Positions 46,297 to 57,465 of a DNA stretch of 64,000 bases are shown here, piece after piece (the first letter of the stretch is position 1; each line of letters starts with the position of its first letter). Position numbers and translations under genes: made by a program. Below the pieces are notes generated by a model. That model saw nothing but the letters and a program-made list of their open reading frames with translations. It was not told where the DNA came from and ran no database searches. Location: the NCBI GenBank assembly GCA_029582155.1, contig CM055907.1, forward strand, positions 34,870,492 through 34,934,491, written 5' to 3'. Source of the DNA: Panopea generosa. Lineage: Eukaryota; Mollusca; Bivalvia; Adapedonta; Hiatellidae.

Positions 46297-47200
46297 CTAG
46301 TACATTTTCATATAGAACAGTTTTAAATCTTCAGCACAATTACTATCAAAACAATATTTTGTGGACGACTGTTTAGTCAAGGGCACATCAGATACCTGCT
46401 CAACATTTTTTATAACAGCCCTACATAAAGATAATAAAACAGGCAAGTGACCACTGTCTGACCTGGTCTGTATTTCAAAATCAATGACACTATCAAATAT
46501 GTTTCTGGTAGCAATAAAATAATCTACAGTACTACATCCATGTATACTGATATATGTAAAGCCACCGTAAAATTTATCAGACCCTAATCTACCATTCATG
46601 ATAAGAAGGGAATATTCTTTACATAGAGTTATTAAATCTCTATCAAATTTGTTAATTGTATTATCTTGGTTATACCTCTTATTACAATGGTTATCATCAA
46701 ATATATCCACATACTCTTAAAATTCAGGAATGTTGTCATTAATAGAAACAGTTTCATCAAGATCACCTGTCCGGGCGTTTAAATACCCACATTACAATAT
46801 ATTTACTATTTCCAAGTAAGCTTTCCAAACACTGAATTCCCTTTTGACTCAGATCTCCATAAATTGGAGAGCTTTCGGGTGGCAAATATAAACACATCAG
46901 TATAAAATTTGTTTGCATATTTACAATACTTTTATCAAATTCAAGTATAACACCGAATTCAAAATCATCAATGATTCTAGAGACGACATTTGAAAAGCAA
47001 TTGTTAACAAAAATTATAACACCACCCATATTTCGACAACCTGCTCGTGACCTTTTAGCTAAACATACAAAATTTAAAAACTGTTAAGTCGTTTATCCAA
47101 GTTTCTACAAAACATATGATATCATGCTGTCTCAAATAATCAATAAACTCTGTATCATCGAGTTTGTCAGTTCAACCGTTAATGTTCCAGGTTAGTATTT
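46297..47200 (-). pseudogene. Decayed LINE: AP endonuclease
   Basis: The N-terminal motif WNINGL (near 47,180) and HDIICFVETWI are in different frames. GGVIIFVNN, MCLYLPPESSPIYG, then a downstream frame with FYGGFTYIS, STVDYFIA and SDSGHLPVLLSL follow. The order matches a full-length AP-like endonuclease (N-I-N-G, E-T-W, Y-x-P, S-x-x-D-Y, S-D-H-x-P), with the usual SDH changed to SDSGH. At least two frameshifts and several stops are present. Confidence 0.88.
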
Positions 47201-47406
47201 ATAGTTTAGAATGTGATGGGCGTTGGCCATTGTCCTATTCAACATCAATTTCGATCTCTATACCCCTGTTCATGTCGTCATTTGCAGTTGCATGCTCATA
47301 TTGTTTAATTTTCTTCTTTTATACACCCTTGATTTGACTTCTTTGTCAGACTTATTATCATCCTTGGCAGTAATTATCTCTTATTTCTCATTTTTAAATA
47401 GCCATA

Positions 47407-47604
47407 TTAGCCTCGCCTTTTCAGTTTATTTAATTCTTGGTTGATCTGGTTGTGACTGGCCAAGCCTTTTGCATACAAAACCACATCCGCGCTATAGTCT
47501 CCACCTGTATATGCGGTATCCATAATTTCTGATTTTATTTTCGATTTTAATAACTCATCAGATTCATTTTCAGATTCGGTAAGTCCAAACACTCTCAAAT
47601 TGTT
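47407..47604 (-). pseudogene. Decayed LINE: ORF1 C-terminal piece
   Basis: The sequence reads NLRVFGLTESENESDELLKS then KIKSEI, and ends near ASHNQINQELNKLKRRG. The 'n.R.fGl.E......e......i' pattern is that of ORF1 proteins of CR1/L1-type LINEs. Sequence on the 5' side is the palindromic array, so the element is truncated here. Confidence 0.7.
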
Positions 47605-47752
47605 TTATGTTTAACGTGCGTTTCTGATTATCATATGTTTCTTTACGTATGTTAAACGTATGTTTTGAAACGTATGTTAACCAAAACGCATGTTAAACAC
47701 CCGTTCAACGTATGTTTAACATATGGTGGACAAAACATATGTTAAACATACT
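47605..47752. repeat. Right subterminal array of the 26-kb element, outer part
   Basis: Dense copies of 'cgtatgttaaacgtatgttt', 'gttaaacacccgttcaacg' and 'catatgttaaacatac' run up to the inverted end. It is the continuation of the array at 43,690-44,104, separated by the decayed LINE. Confidence 0.85.
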
Positions 47753-47773
47753 TGGCATTTTTACCTCAGTGTA

Positions 47774-49030
47774 ACGTCAGCACCATGCGAATTATCGGAA
47801 GCTTTTTATTCACCAGGCTTATATAAGAAATTGTCATTGGTGTATTACACTAATGCGCCGTAAAGTATGTGATAAGTTTTACTTTTACAAGTTCTAAAAT
47901 TGTCATCACTTCCCAAATACGACTTTTTTCTGAAATGAAATTAAACTATACACCGCAGTATAATATAGAATCTCAAGAAGCAATAGAAAATTTATGTCAC
48001 CGGTTATGAAAAGTAATTTTTATAGCGAAATATGAAACATTTTTAGGACGTAAATGAGTAACAGATTGATTTAAATAAAATGTTATTTATTTTAAATGAA
48101 AATGCACTTTTCCGAGGGATTTTACAACTATAGTTTTAGTTGTATAATAATTCCTATTGGTCAGAAATAATAAAAGTACATATGATTAATTGTATAACGA
48201 AATGCAAATATGTTAGAAGATATTTAGTTTTGTAAATTAAAGTTTAAACCACTGATAATACAATAAACACCTACCAACTATACAACAGTTTACCTTTAAA
48301 GGGCCGATTGTCATTTCCCAAAGATTATTTATTGTAATCCTTCGATCGTTTACAATGTAGATACTCATTTCTGTGTATGAATAACAATCAAAAGAGTAAA
48401 TCAAGAAGTTGGTTAACATTTGTATATGAAGCGTGAAACGCATTTTTAATAAAACATTTTTTCGAAGCCAGTGCATCTCTGTTCTCAGATAATAATTTCA
48501 ATTATAACGTTCTTTATCAATAAATTACCATCATATATTGAATAAAGAATTCGCAGAAATCAATAATTCAGGATTTAATGATACCGACCCCGGTATTAAA
48601 ATAAAGCGTGGATCCGCTCTTGAGCAATTTTACGTCATCAATGGCGATATGCATATAAGCTAACGTTATTATAAATACACCTACATGTATAAAATGTGGT
48701 GAATGATTGAAAAGTGAATTTTGTTCATCAGTTTTAATTGATTAATTGTAATAAAAAAACAATTTAACTGTTGTTTTAGGTAACACAAATGGAACCTGAG
48801 TGGCCAATTTGCACGAGAGCGGTAAAAATGTTTCGTTTGAACTATTGGCTGAGAACCGGGTTAAACCGGTTTTGATAAAATAAATCGTCCAATAAATTTT
48901 ACTTCACAGTTTTGTTTAATTTTCAACAATCAGATTGAAAAATGTATAATGATACAGATATATAATTACAGCAAATGTTCTCGAACAAACTATTTGGACG
49001 TTCGAAAGTGAACAATACCTCCGATAGAAA
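47774..49030. repeat. Segmental duplication, copy A (right part)
   Basis: It matches 61,054-62,265 with anchors 'accatgcgaattatcgg', 'cactaatgcgccgtaaa', 'caccggttatgaaaagtaa', 'ccggtattaa' and 'cagcaaatg.tct.caacaaa'. In copy B this segment directly follows the equivalent of 21,520-21,556. Copy A is therefore one locus split by the 26-kb insertion. Confidence 0.85.
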
Positions 49031-49689
49031 GATATTAATCTCAAAAACAAATCATATGCACGTCAACAGGAAAAAGCGTAATTGATACATATATCTTAAC
49101 TAATTCTGATAATTGCATTGTATCAACACAACCATACATAAGAAAACAGGGATCGCTGTTTTGGAACGTTAATAAGCAGAATCGTCGCTCGGAAATGAGC
49201 ATGGTTGCAATAAGCTCTCCAGTAGCAGTTTTGCTACCGAGCGTTTCAAGGTGGACAACTACTTATGATGTCATTCTTACTTGGGAAGATGTGCTTGGTT
49301 TAGTAGTCGCGTTTCGAAGCTTTGCAGGATTGAGTTTATTTCAACAGTTACAACTTTCAAAACCGATGAAATAATTCCACATTTAAGTTCCTATTCGCCG
49401 ATGTTTCGGATTTAGTTGGGAGATATAAACCAGCCAGCTTTGACCTTTTTTCGGTACTTTGTAATATTTTATATTTGTAAAAAAGCTTATTCATTTCGTA
49501 TTCATTTATCTAATAAGCCAAGCAAGTCCTGTATTGTGTATTATTCATTGGGGGTTAATATCGAGATATATCAGGTTCTGGAAGAGAAAAATCAATTTCA
49601 TCGTTCAAATTTAACATCAATGTACCCAAAAAGCTTGGAAACGAACCTCATCATCAGTTTTCACTTTCATGTTTATTGTTCGACAATTG
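49031..49689. other. Spacer between duplication copies
   Basis: No gene was recognised. The phrase 'gatatatcaggttctg' near 49,565 also occurs at 14,553 and, diverged, at 56,050, so part of this is a further copy of duplicated DNA. Confidence 0.45.
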
Positions 49690-51112
49690 CCTGAAATTAG
49701 TTTAATATTATCAGACAATATTTCATATTGAAACTAAACTTCAGAGTGAATTTCACCTTTGAATGTTACCGACTATCCAACAATCTGTCGATTACTCAAA
49801 GTGATACATAGAATTTTATTCAAGATGAATGCATTGTGTCTGCCATTGTTAATGGATCTTAAGTTTCTGTTTTCTGTCTGGGATATTGATCAGTTTTACT
49901 TTTCAAATGTCATTCCATTGAAAACGTTCATTTTATTGTTATACGTTTACGTTTACAGTTACGAAAGCCATATTGGCTAAAAGGGCTTACTGACACGCTT
50001 GCAGTGGTTAACCAAACAAGACAACATAGCGAGAGATTTTAAACGAGTCAACATAAAAATGTCTCAAGAAGTCATGGTTGTAAACATTGCACTGCCACAC
50101 ACACAACTAAGTATTTAAGTGTTTGGGGTTAAGAATAAGTAATTATTTTGAACGCTTAGTTGAAAAAATATGAGACTAAAAAATTATTTGATGTGGCTAA
50201 AACATTTTTCTGTTGCGTGGCTAAAATAAGCCATACAAATAAACAGCTGGGCGCGTAAAAAACACTTAAGTACCTATTGATAAGAATGTTTGTTCTTGCT
50301 GTTATGCAGCGCCGGTGTAACATTAAATTTTCACTTTTCAACCGTTGAGTGATCAATTTCCAATATTGAAAACTGACTCCGACCGTTATTTAATGACCCA
50401 CCAACATGTGAAAAATTGACTCTCGTTAAAATCTGATCACCAACAGTTTGAAACTGACCGAAAAGTCGGGCGGACACATTTCAACATTGTTAATTTGGAT
50501 GTTCTGATCGATTAAAAGTGTGAATTATAACTGTCATTGTTGGTATACGATATATATATATATATATATATACATATGGCTGTAATGCTAAAGATACGTT
50601 GTTTTATTGGTGATTACACTTGTGGTATCGGAATGGTGTTTGTTTGAATTGCCTTTCGTTTGTGTGATTGTTGTTTCACAAGTTAAGAATGTGATGAAGC
50701 ATTCCTACATCAACTCTCTCTCTTTATCTCTCTCTCTCCGTCTCTCTTTCTCTTTGTTACCTGGGCATCTAGGTCATACGTTCGGTTAAAACTTTGCATG
50801 CAATTTACTACCATGCAACTATAACATTAACCACCTACTTGATTGACTTGAAGCTTCAGGGTTATCAAATAATCAAACTGATTAACTCTTGGTTGATTTT
50901 AATGCAAATTATGGCCATTGTTCGACTAATTAAAGCTTTCCGTCGACTTTATATCATCTCAGTAACTTCTTATGCGATTGCTTTAAAACTACACTAACGC
51001 CCTCGTGTTATTAAACATAGTCTCCCAGCTATTTCCCATACCTATGGTGGTTATTTTGACAACAATAATCCCGTTTTCTGCATTTATATATTTTTCACCA
51101 TTAACACAAATC

Positions 51113-51260
51113 TGACCCACGGAGAGGGGCGAATTTAATGTTAGAAGAATTTGTGGCCCAACTCAATTTCTACATTATAAATAAACATAAAATAAACATA
51201 AAATATGTTTCAACCACAAACAAACATCTTGGTTAAACTCCTTTCCTCACTTAAAACGTT
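51113..51260. repeat. Dispersed repeat paralogous to 3.18-3.33 kb
   Basis: It shares 'tctgacccac', 'aatttaatgttagaagaatt', 'tgtggccc' and 'ataaaatatgttt' with 3178-3330. Its class is unknown. Confidence 0.55.
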
Positions 51261-52235
51261 TAATAACTCATAAACAGGTATAGAACCCAAACTTAATAAC
51301 ACGTGTGTGTGAAAAGCGCATAATATAACAGGTCTTTAGTATCAATTGACACTTGGCAGTGCAAATAGTCCAGCTCCCTGTCTTATGGACATCTCATGTC
51401 TTGTTTTTCAACCAATACCGTCCTATTTTCGATGCAAGTCATTAACTTCTTTTGTATTTTAATAGCATAAACATAAACGAGAATACAGATTGCACATCGC
51501 TGTTAAATGGAGTTGCCTTGCATTATATAATGGTATGATATAATTAAATGGAATTTAGTCAATATTAGTTTATAAAGGAATTGTTTGTTTTTTTGTTTTG
51601 ATCACTTACTGCTAAGACAACTATTTGTTGTCATAGCAACCGATTGTAACGACCATGGATCCTTATATAATCAAGCGACCTTTCGCCATCATGAACCTCT
51701 TGTTTAAAGTCAAAATCACGACAAACTAGGTATCTAACCCTTAAAATCTACATGGGACACTGCAGATGCAATGCAATATTACGAAGAGTTTAGATTATTA
51801 TCTAGAATTTATGAAGAAAAAATAACTCAGGAAGGCTGGGCACATATTTTCTATTTAAAGGTCATATTGACTTCTCAAGAGTTTCGGACAAGTGTTGATG
51901 GGAAGAGAATTTGAATTTAAACTTTTTTTCTCTGGCCTTAAAACCTACAATCCCACAAAGTTTAAGGACGATATAACAACTTCTATAAATGTTGATAATA
52001 TTTTAATAAGGCCTGGGTTATCTTTAACCAAAAGTTAATACACTTACATAAATGATATCTGGTATTTAAATTTTAGTAATTTTAAGACTTAGGATAAAGA
52101 TAACAAAGAGTTAAAATTAAACCAACGTTTATACACTTGGCTGCTGAAGTCAAACAATTCCACAGTTAAACAGTCGGGGGAAATGAAATAGCATTTTACC
52201 TATTTCCGACTTGTACTTCTAACTGTAAATGCGTA

Positions 52236-52440
52236 CCAACCTGGGTAGCGCAATGGTAGCGTTCATGCTTGTCAATTTAGAGGTCTCGGGTTCGATTCCC
52301 GACCGACAAGTTCTTTGTGACAAAATGGTCGCGGTCTCTATTTAAATAGAGGAAGTTGCCAGTAACTTGCAAATATCGGTTAGAACTGAATTCCTCGAAA
52401 ACCGTTAGGACTCCTGACCGCCATTACTTATTTGTAGTTT
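52236..52440 (+). mobile_element. tRNA-derived SINE or degenerate tRNA head
   Basis: A-box-like 'gggtagcgcaatggtagcg' is followed by a perfect T arm, TCGGG-TTCGATT-CCCGA (about 52,286-52,302). The region between cannot form an anticodon stem, and the acceptor strands do not pair, so this is not a working tRNA. The downstream body with 'ctctatttaaatagaggaag' (self-complementary) and 'ctcgaaaaccgttaggactc' fits a SINE. Confidence 0.65.
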
Positions 52441-53239
52441 TTTTTTAATTCGCCGGCGGAAAACATTAATTTGATTAAACCATACAAGTTGTTGATAGAG
52501 TTGGTTTAATATATACATATACATTTCTGTTACTTCAATGACAATTTTTAGTTTATTACAAACAAAAATAAACATAGTAAACAAAGTAAAATCCCCGATA
52601 TTAGCCCTTCTATATAAAAATAAGGTTATAAAGAATCCGGTTATAAGGAATTATCAGGCATGTTTTTCGTTAAATATCTTGAAATTAATGAATATACTAT
52701 TTTAAGTTTATATATTCAAAATGTTACTGTAGCTGGCAATATACTAAGTACATTATCCAAGGACAAAACAGTTACTGTACAGTTTGATGTAGTTTAAGAA
52801 AATGGGATTACAGTCAGTGTTCGGCAAAGTCTTCCTCGTCACAGAGAATAAAACATTAGGTGTAGCTGCGAGATACATGAAACACTATACATGGCACACT
52901 AAATATGACCTTCACCCCCACCCACCCCACGAACACACACATACACTCAGATGTAGCTACGCGAAGGCACTGCAGAAAAATAAAAGTCCCTAAGTAATTA
53001 ATATATCTTTTACATAGAAAAATACACACAAAGCCCCTGATAATGCACCATTAGTCATTTACATTTTAAAACAATTATGGTAGAGTACCTTAAAGCCCCC
53101 ATAAAAAATTATAGACCTGCAGGTTTACTTTGACCAATCTAGGTCACTGTCACACACATACCACCTACCCAAATTTGCAGAAGTGTAGAGGGACACTCTC
53201 CGCCACGTCTTGTCTCGTAGTACTGGAAGAGCAACTAGA

Positions 53240-53560
53240 TTAAGATTTACTTTTTAATACATCTTACAGTTAGTCTTTAGTTTATTGTGTGTCTGCGTGT
53301 ACGTTTTATTAATAATAGCGTTTTAAAGTAAAACGAAATATTGGAGTAAATAATAAACATACTCCTCCCCCGTAAAAATCTCTAGAATGCCTGAGTTGAT
53401 CTTTTACGTTTTGACTCACAATGTACTTAGTTTGCTACTCGTTTGAGATTCGCTTTTGAATACATCTTGGTGTGCGTGCATGCGTGCGCGCGTGTGTTTA
53501 AACAATAACGCTTAAATGTAAAACAAAAACATTAAACAACTATATATTCTAAGAAATGAG
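53240..53560. repeat. Imperfect ~200-bp tandem duplication
   Basis: 'taatacatcttacagttagt...gtgtgtctgcgtgta...aataatagcgttttaaagtaaaac' recurs about 210 bp later as 'aatacatcttggtgtgcgtg...aacaataacgcttaaatgtaaaac'. The second copy holds a GT/GC microsatellite at about 53,470-53,498. Confidence 0.6.
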
Positions 53561-54599
53561 TAGAATTATGCTGTTAAGTTTTTAAGATATAAAACATTCA
53601 AGTTTCCGAGCGGTTCCCCGTATCCCAATAGCGGTAGTAGAGTAGAGTTACCGTCATCAGCTGTAGAGGGATAGCCTTCTCACACACTACCCCAGGCTGC
53701 CTCTTCGCAATAATTGAAGTACTCTTACGCTCATTAAAGTATCGTTTACTTACAAAATACTTATCATTACGTTAAGTTACTAAAAAAAGCAAGTTGTTCA
53801 TTTTAAAAGAGATTTTATTAATTGAAATAAAAACAGTATCTGGCATTTTTGTGTGTAATGAATGACTAAATAATGTCGATTGAAAAGCTTACCATTGCTT
53901 ATGTTTATTGTTGCAACATCGGTCAAGTGATGTTTTGCTTATATTTAACAAACCGTTAAAAAAGGACCCCATATCTGATCAAAATCTAACATTGATCAGT
54001 TTTCAACGACTGTTTTGATCAGAATTTAATGTTGAAATGTGACCTGGGTCAATTTTCAACATTGAAAAATAACCCTTGGGGTCATTTTTCAACGAGGTCA
54101 AAAATTACGTCCATAAATTTTTCCAACGTTTAATTGCATATAATTGCTCTTGAGTTAACCCCGACATGGGTCTAACTATTTAGCCATAGTTCACTGAAAT
54201 GTATTGGTTCTTCTAACTAATGCATACATAAATGTGATGCAAATCTACCATATCACTGTACAAACGATTCATTATTTGTTTTTGTCATTGTAAAGCTAAA
54301 TGCAAAAACAAAGACTAATGGTTACTTAAACGTTAGACTATACATCTGTCATTTAACTGAATATATGTTTTTACGTATCACATGTTAAATTACCAATGAT
54401 CTTTAAGTACAATTGTCTATGTTGTACAGTTGTATTACGATAAAAACTGCCTTATTGAATTTGCTTCCAAACATCATGCTTTAAAGATGTGTCATACCCA
54501 TTTGCAATTACTTTGATCTGCATCATATCTATCTGACACATTGTGTATTATGTATTATATTAATTCTAACTTACTTATGTAAGATTATTATTTATTATT

Positions 54600-56290
54600 A
54601 TAAATATCTAGTCCCTTATGAAAGGCGTTTTACCATCAAATTATTTTTGATCCTAATTTACAACAGCAATATCAATTAATAAAAAAAAAATTGTTCCACA
54701 GTGTGTTTATTGTCTTTAAGTTTAATATGTAGGCAATATATTTATTTCCTATCTGTAATGTATACAGTATTTGTGTTAAATAGAATTTAATTCATATGAT
54801 TTAAAATATTAAATGTCAGTTATTTCTGAATATAGCCTTCCTAACGGTGTTTAATAATTGATATAGCCATTACTGCCAGATTGGTGCTTCCAGCTGTGTA
54901 GCAAATATCTATCTTAAAATACAATTACGTTAATAACAAACTTCTGTTTGAAATATTAGTTTGTTAACCTAATTCCGAGTGTAATTATTTACACTAAGAT
55001 CTTTATATTGCATCTAATGAATCATTTCCCAGGCGAATATTACTGGCATGTTATGCCTGTGGTGATATTAAAGTCGTACAATCTGAAAATTAACTGCACT
55101 TAGCCACACTGTGAAAGAAACTGTAGTTTGAATTTGAAGTTGGAATTTTGGTTATTTTAATAAATGTTTTGAAGTTGCTTAGCGTGAACTATTTATCCAG
55201 GACCCAGTCCATGTGAACTTATAAATAAACATTGTTTACATTGACACGATGTCAGGATGTCACAAAATCACATTGTCACGATTGTCACGACGTCGTTGTG
55301 TCACGATGTGTCTTTAGTAAGCGAATGACCGTTATGCAACCGTGTTAAAGTATAAAAAACGGTTTTACATCGTCAATTGAACGTTTTTTTTATTTACAAT
55401 TTAATGAAATGTATTCAAAAGTTCTTGAAAAAAACTTAAACCTTAAATGTTCATTTAATGATCTAAATATGACACTTTCAAAAAAATATGTTTTTTAATA
55501 AGTCCCTTCTTAGAAAATCTATAACCAAGCTATACAAAAAAGTAAACTCAGCTGCAGGCAAATGCGTTCAATTGAAATAATTTAGTTGGAACAATTTCTG
55601 TTTCAATTATTTGGTATATTTCCTACACAATTTTGTTATTTTCAATAATTTGAATGACATGTAAAATTGTTACATCGACGATTAAGTATTGATATCTTTA
55701 GATGTACTGATTCTGCACGTTGCACAATTTTATATCATTATAATCGCATTTGAGTTTTTGAATAAGAAGGCAATTTTACAGACGGGTCTTGGCACGGCGT
55801 TACTCTTTTTAGAATATGCGTTAAATGTCCGATTGAGATCAATACGTCTTATTGATTTAATAAACAATATCTGCTTATATCTGAAGAGTTAATCTGCAGA
55901 ACGAACCTTGCTCTCCCAGTTGGGTCCGCTTTATGAACATATTTGAGCACGTTGAGAGGGCAGCTGTTTCAAGTTTGAACGACGTCACTGTTTAGTAAGC
56001 GTTCAATTGCTATACATTTTGGGACAGGCATATAATTAATAGACGTGATTCGGGATATGTCAGGTTTTGGGAGTGACTATTTTTCAGAAAAGTACAGTTT
56101 TTTCCTGCGCTCGAATGTACTTACCAACTGTGTTATACTCGCTGCGATTTTTGGGTTTTAGGACGGTAATTGACATTGCATTGACGTTTCACCAAAGGAA
56201 TAATTGCTGCTAAACTTAAAACAAGAATACAGGGGAACTATAGACAAAAAAATCCATTTGAGTGAATGCCTGTTTCAACAAAGTGGGGGG
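54600..56290. other. Best-preserved core of duplication copy B, no gene seen
   Basis: It aligns to 13,130-14,810. Substitutions and indels fall without a three-base rhythm. No conserved frame or RNA-like fold was found. Confidence 0.55.
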
Positions 56291-56324
56291 AAAAATTATG
56301 TAATTATTTTCGTGATTGTCAATT

Positions 56325-56548
56325 ACGTACTGTGGAGCACGTGGTCCAGTGGTAGAGCACCGGACCTAGGATCGGATGGTCGTGGGTTCGATCTTCCCCC
56401 ACTGTTACATGTATGTATGTTGCCTTGAGCAAAACACTTTTTCCGTATAGGCTTAGTATAAGTTCTACTCAGAAAGAGTTTATGTGTTTATCAAGTTGCA
56501 ATAACTTGTTTCGCAATCGGAGTAAAATAAGTCAGTCCAAAATAAAAT
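56325..56548 (+). mobile_element. tRNA-derived SINE, uninterrupted copy
   Basis: The A box is in 'gtggtccagtggtagagcac' and the B box is GGGTTCGATC. The body phrase is 'ttgagcaaaacactttttcc', then 'aagttctactcagaaagagt', and the 3' part is 'cggagtaaaataagtcagtc'. It is orthologous in the duplication to the split SINE at 15,275-16,228 and acts as the empty site for the LINE there. The ~40-bp poly-C in copy A is only a short C run here. Confidence 0.88.
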
Positions 56549-57014
56549 GACACATTTCTTGTTAGTTTTCTTAAGCAAACAAGAGTCATCTACTTGGGTC
56601 ATAAATGTAAATAGCATTGCAGTTTGCCCGTTTATTGAGAAATATTTATTTTTAGAGAAATAAGCTAAGAACAAACACATCAACTGACAAATACTGCAAC
56701 ATTACCTTGCGTGAGATAGAGTTTTATGTTGATTATTTTGTTAATGAAACATTACGACAATCACAATGTTTATCATGCAAAATCACAAAATAATGGAAAA
56801 ATAATGTCATTATTTCACTGTTTCAATATTGATGTCTGCAACTGCAGAAAATTATTTTGTTTCAAACTTGACTTAACTACATATAACGCTTGCAGCAAAA
56901 ACATTACTTTTGTCACAACTGTAAATGCAAATATAATACTTTCTGATGAAATTACCCCTTCAACATTGAGTCTGCCTATGAGAGATAATGAAATGAACAT
57001 TTTATCTCACGAGC

Positions 57015-57465
57015 TTTAGTATAGACTTACGCGCCTTAGTATTGGTTCACTCCCCTCAGTATTGGTACACGCCCATCAAAATTGGTCCACGTCCCTTAGT
57101 ATTGGTTCACAACTCTAAGTATATGCTCACATCACTTGTAATTGGTTCATCCCCTTAGTATTGGTTTACAACCATAAGTATTGTTTCACTCCCATTAGAA
57201 TTGTTTCACGCTTTTAAGTATTGGATCACGCCCCCTTAGTATTAGTATATGCCCTTTAATATTGGTTCACGCCCCTTAACATTGGTATATGTCCCTTAGT
57301 ATAGATTTACACCCATAAGTATTGGTTCACGCCCCTTAGTATTGGTAAACGCCCCTTAGTATCGGTTCACAACCTTTAGTATTGGTATATGCAACTTAAT
57401 CTGGTTAACGCCCTTTAGTGTTAGTTCAAGCCCCTTAATATTGGTTGGAGCTTCTTAGTAAAGGT
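57015..57465. repeat. ~20-bp minisatellite, copy B
   Basis: This is the counterpart of 16,755-17,185 with the unit 'cccttagtattggttcacgc'. The array length is similar. Unit order and variants differ from copy A, showing independent drift since the duplication. Confidence 0.93.

Larger units (their letters stand above)
44105..47604 (-). mobile_element. Decayed LINE (CR1-like) splitting the right array
   Basis: Read on the minus strand from 47,604: an ORF1 C-terminal piece, an AP endonuclease, a linker, a reverse transcriptase, a C-terminal region and a 3' UTR containing 'gggccggtggccttgatac' and an AAATAAATAAAG tail. Array sequence lies directly on both sides ('gtaaacgtatgt' left, 'tatgtttaacgtgcg' right). 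The 5' edge falls inside ORF1, so it is 5'-truncated. Several stops and frame changes interrupt it, so it is older than the LINE at 39.3 kb. Confidence 0.88.
21559..47771. mobile_element. 26.2-kb nested insertion with TA-flanked inverted ends
   Basis: The left end CACAGGTAAAAATGCCA (21,559-21,575) and the reverse complement of the right end, CACTGAGGTAAAAATGCCA (47,753-47,771), form inverted repeats differing by a 2-bp gap. The ends are followed internally by the shared phrase AGTATGTTTAAC. Outside, the left flank is 'gccgagaggTA' and the right flank is 'TAacgtcagcaccatgcg'. Copy B at about 61,050 reads 'gctgagaggTAaagacacca' with no insertion, so the target was a single TA. TA duplication fits the Tc1/mariner-like group, but no transposase of its own is visible. 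Most of its length is later insertions. Confidence 0.75.
50080..54420. mobile_element. Copy-B-specific insertion with inverted TTGAAAA-rich arrays
   Basis: Copy A has about 0.2 kb here (11,690-11,900), so about 4.3 kb was gained in B. Near its left side (50,330-50,530) and, inverted, near its right side (53,950-54,130) are arrays of 'gttgaaaantgacc', 'acatttcaacatt' and 'ctgatc' motifs. Inverted subterminal motif arrays suggest a non-autonomous DNA transposon. The exact ends and target duplication could not be placed. A SINE, a (TA)n run (50,550-50,575) and a CT-rich run (50,716-50,752) lie inside. Confidence 0.5.

Noticed and set aside
52236-52310. Functional tRNA gene
   Set aside because: The T arm is perfect, but no anticodon stem forms and the acceptor strands do not pair. 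It is kept as a SINE head instead.
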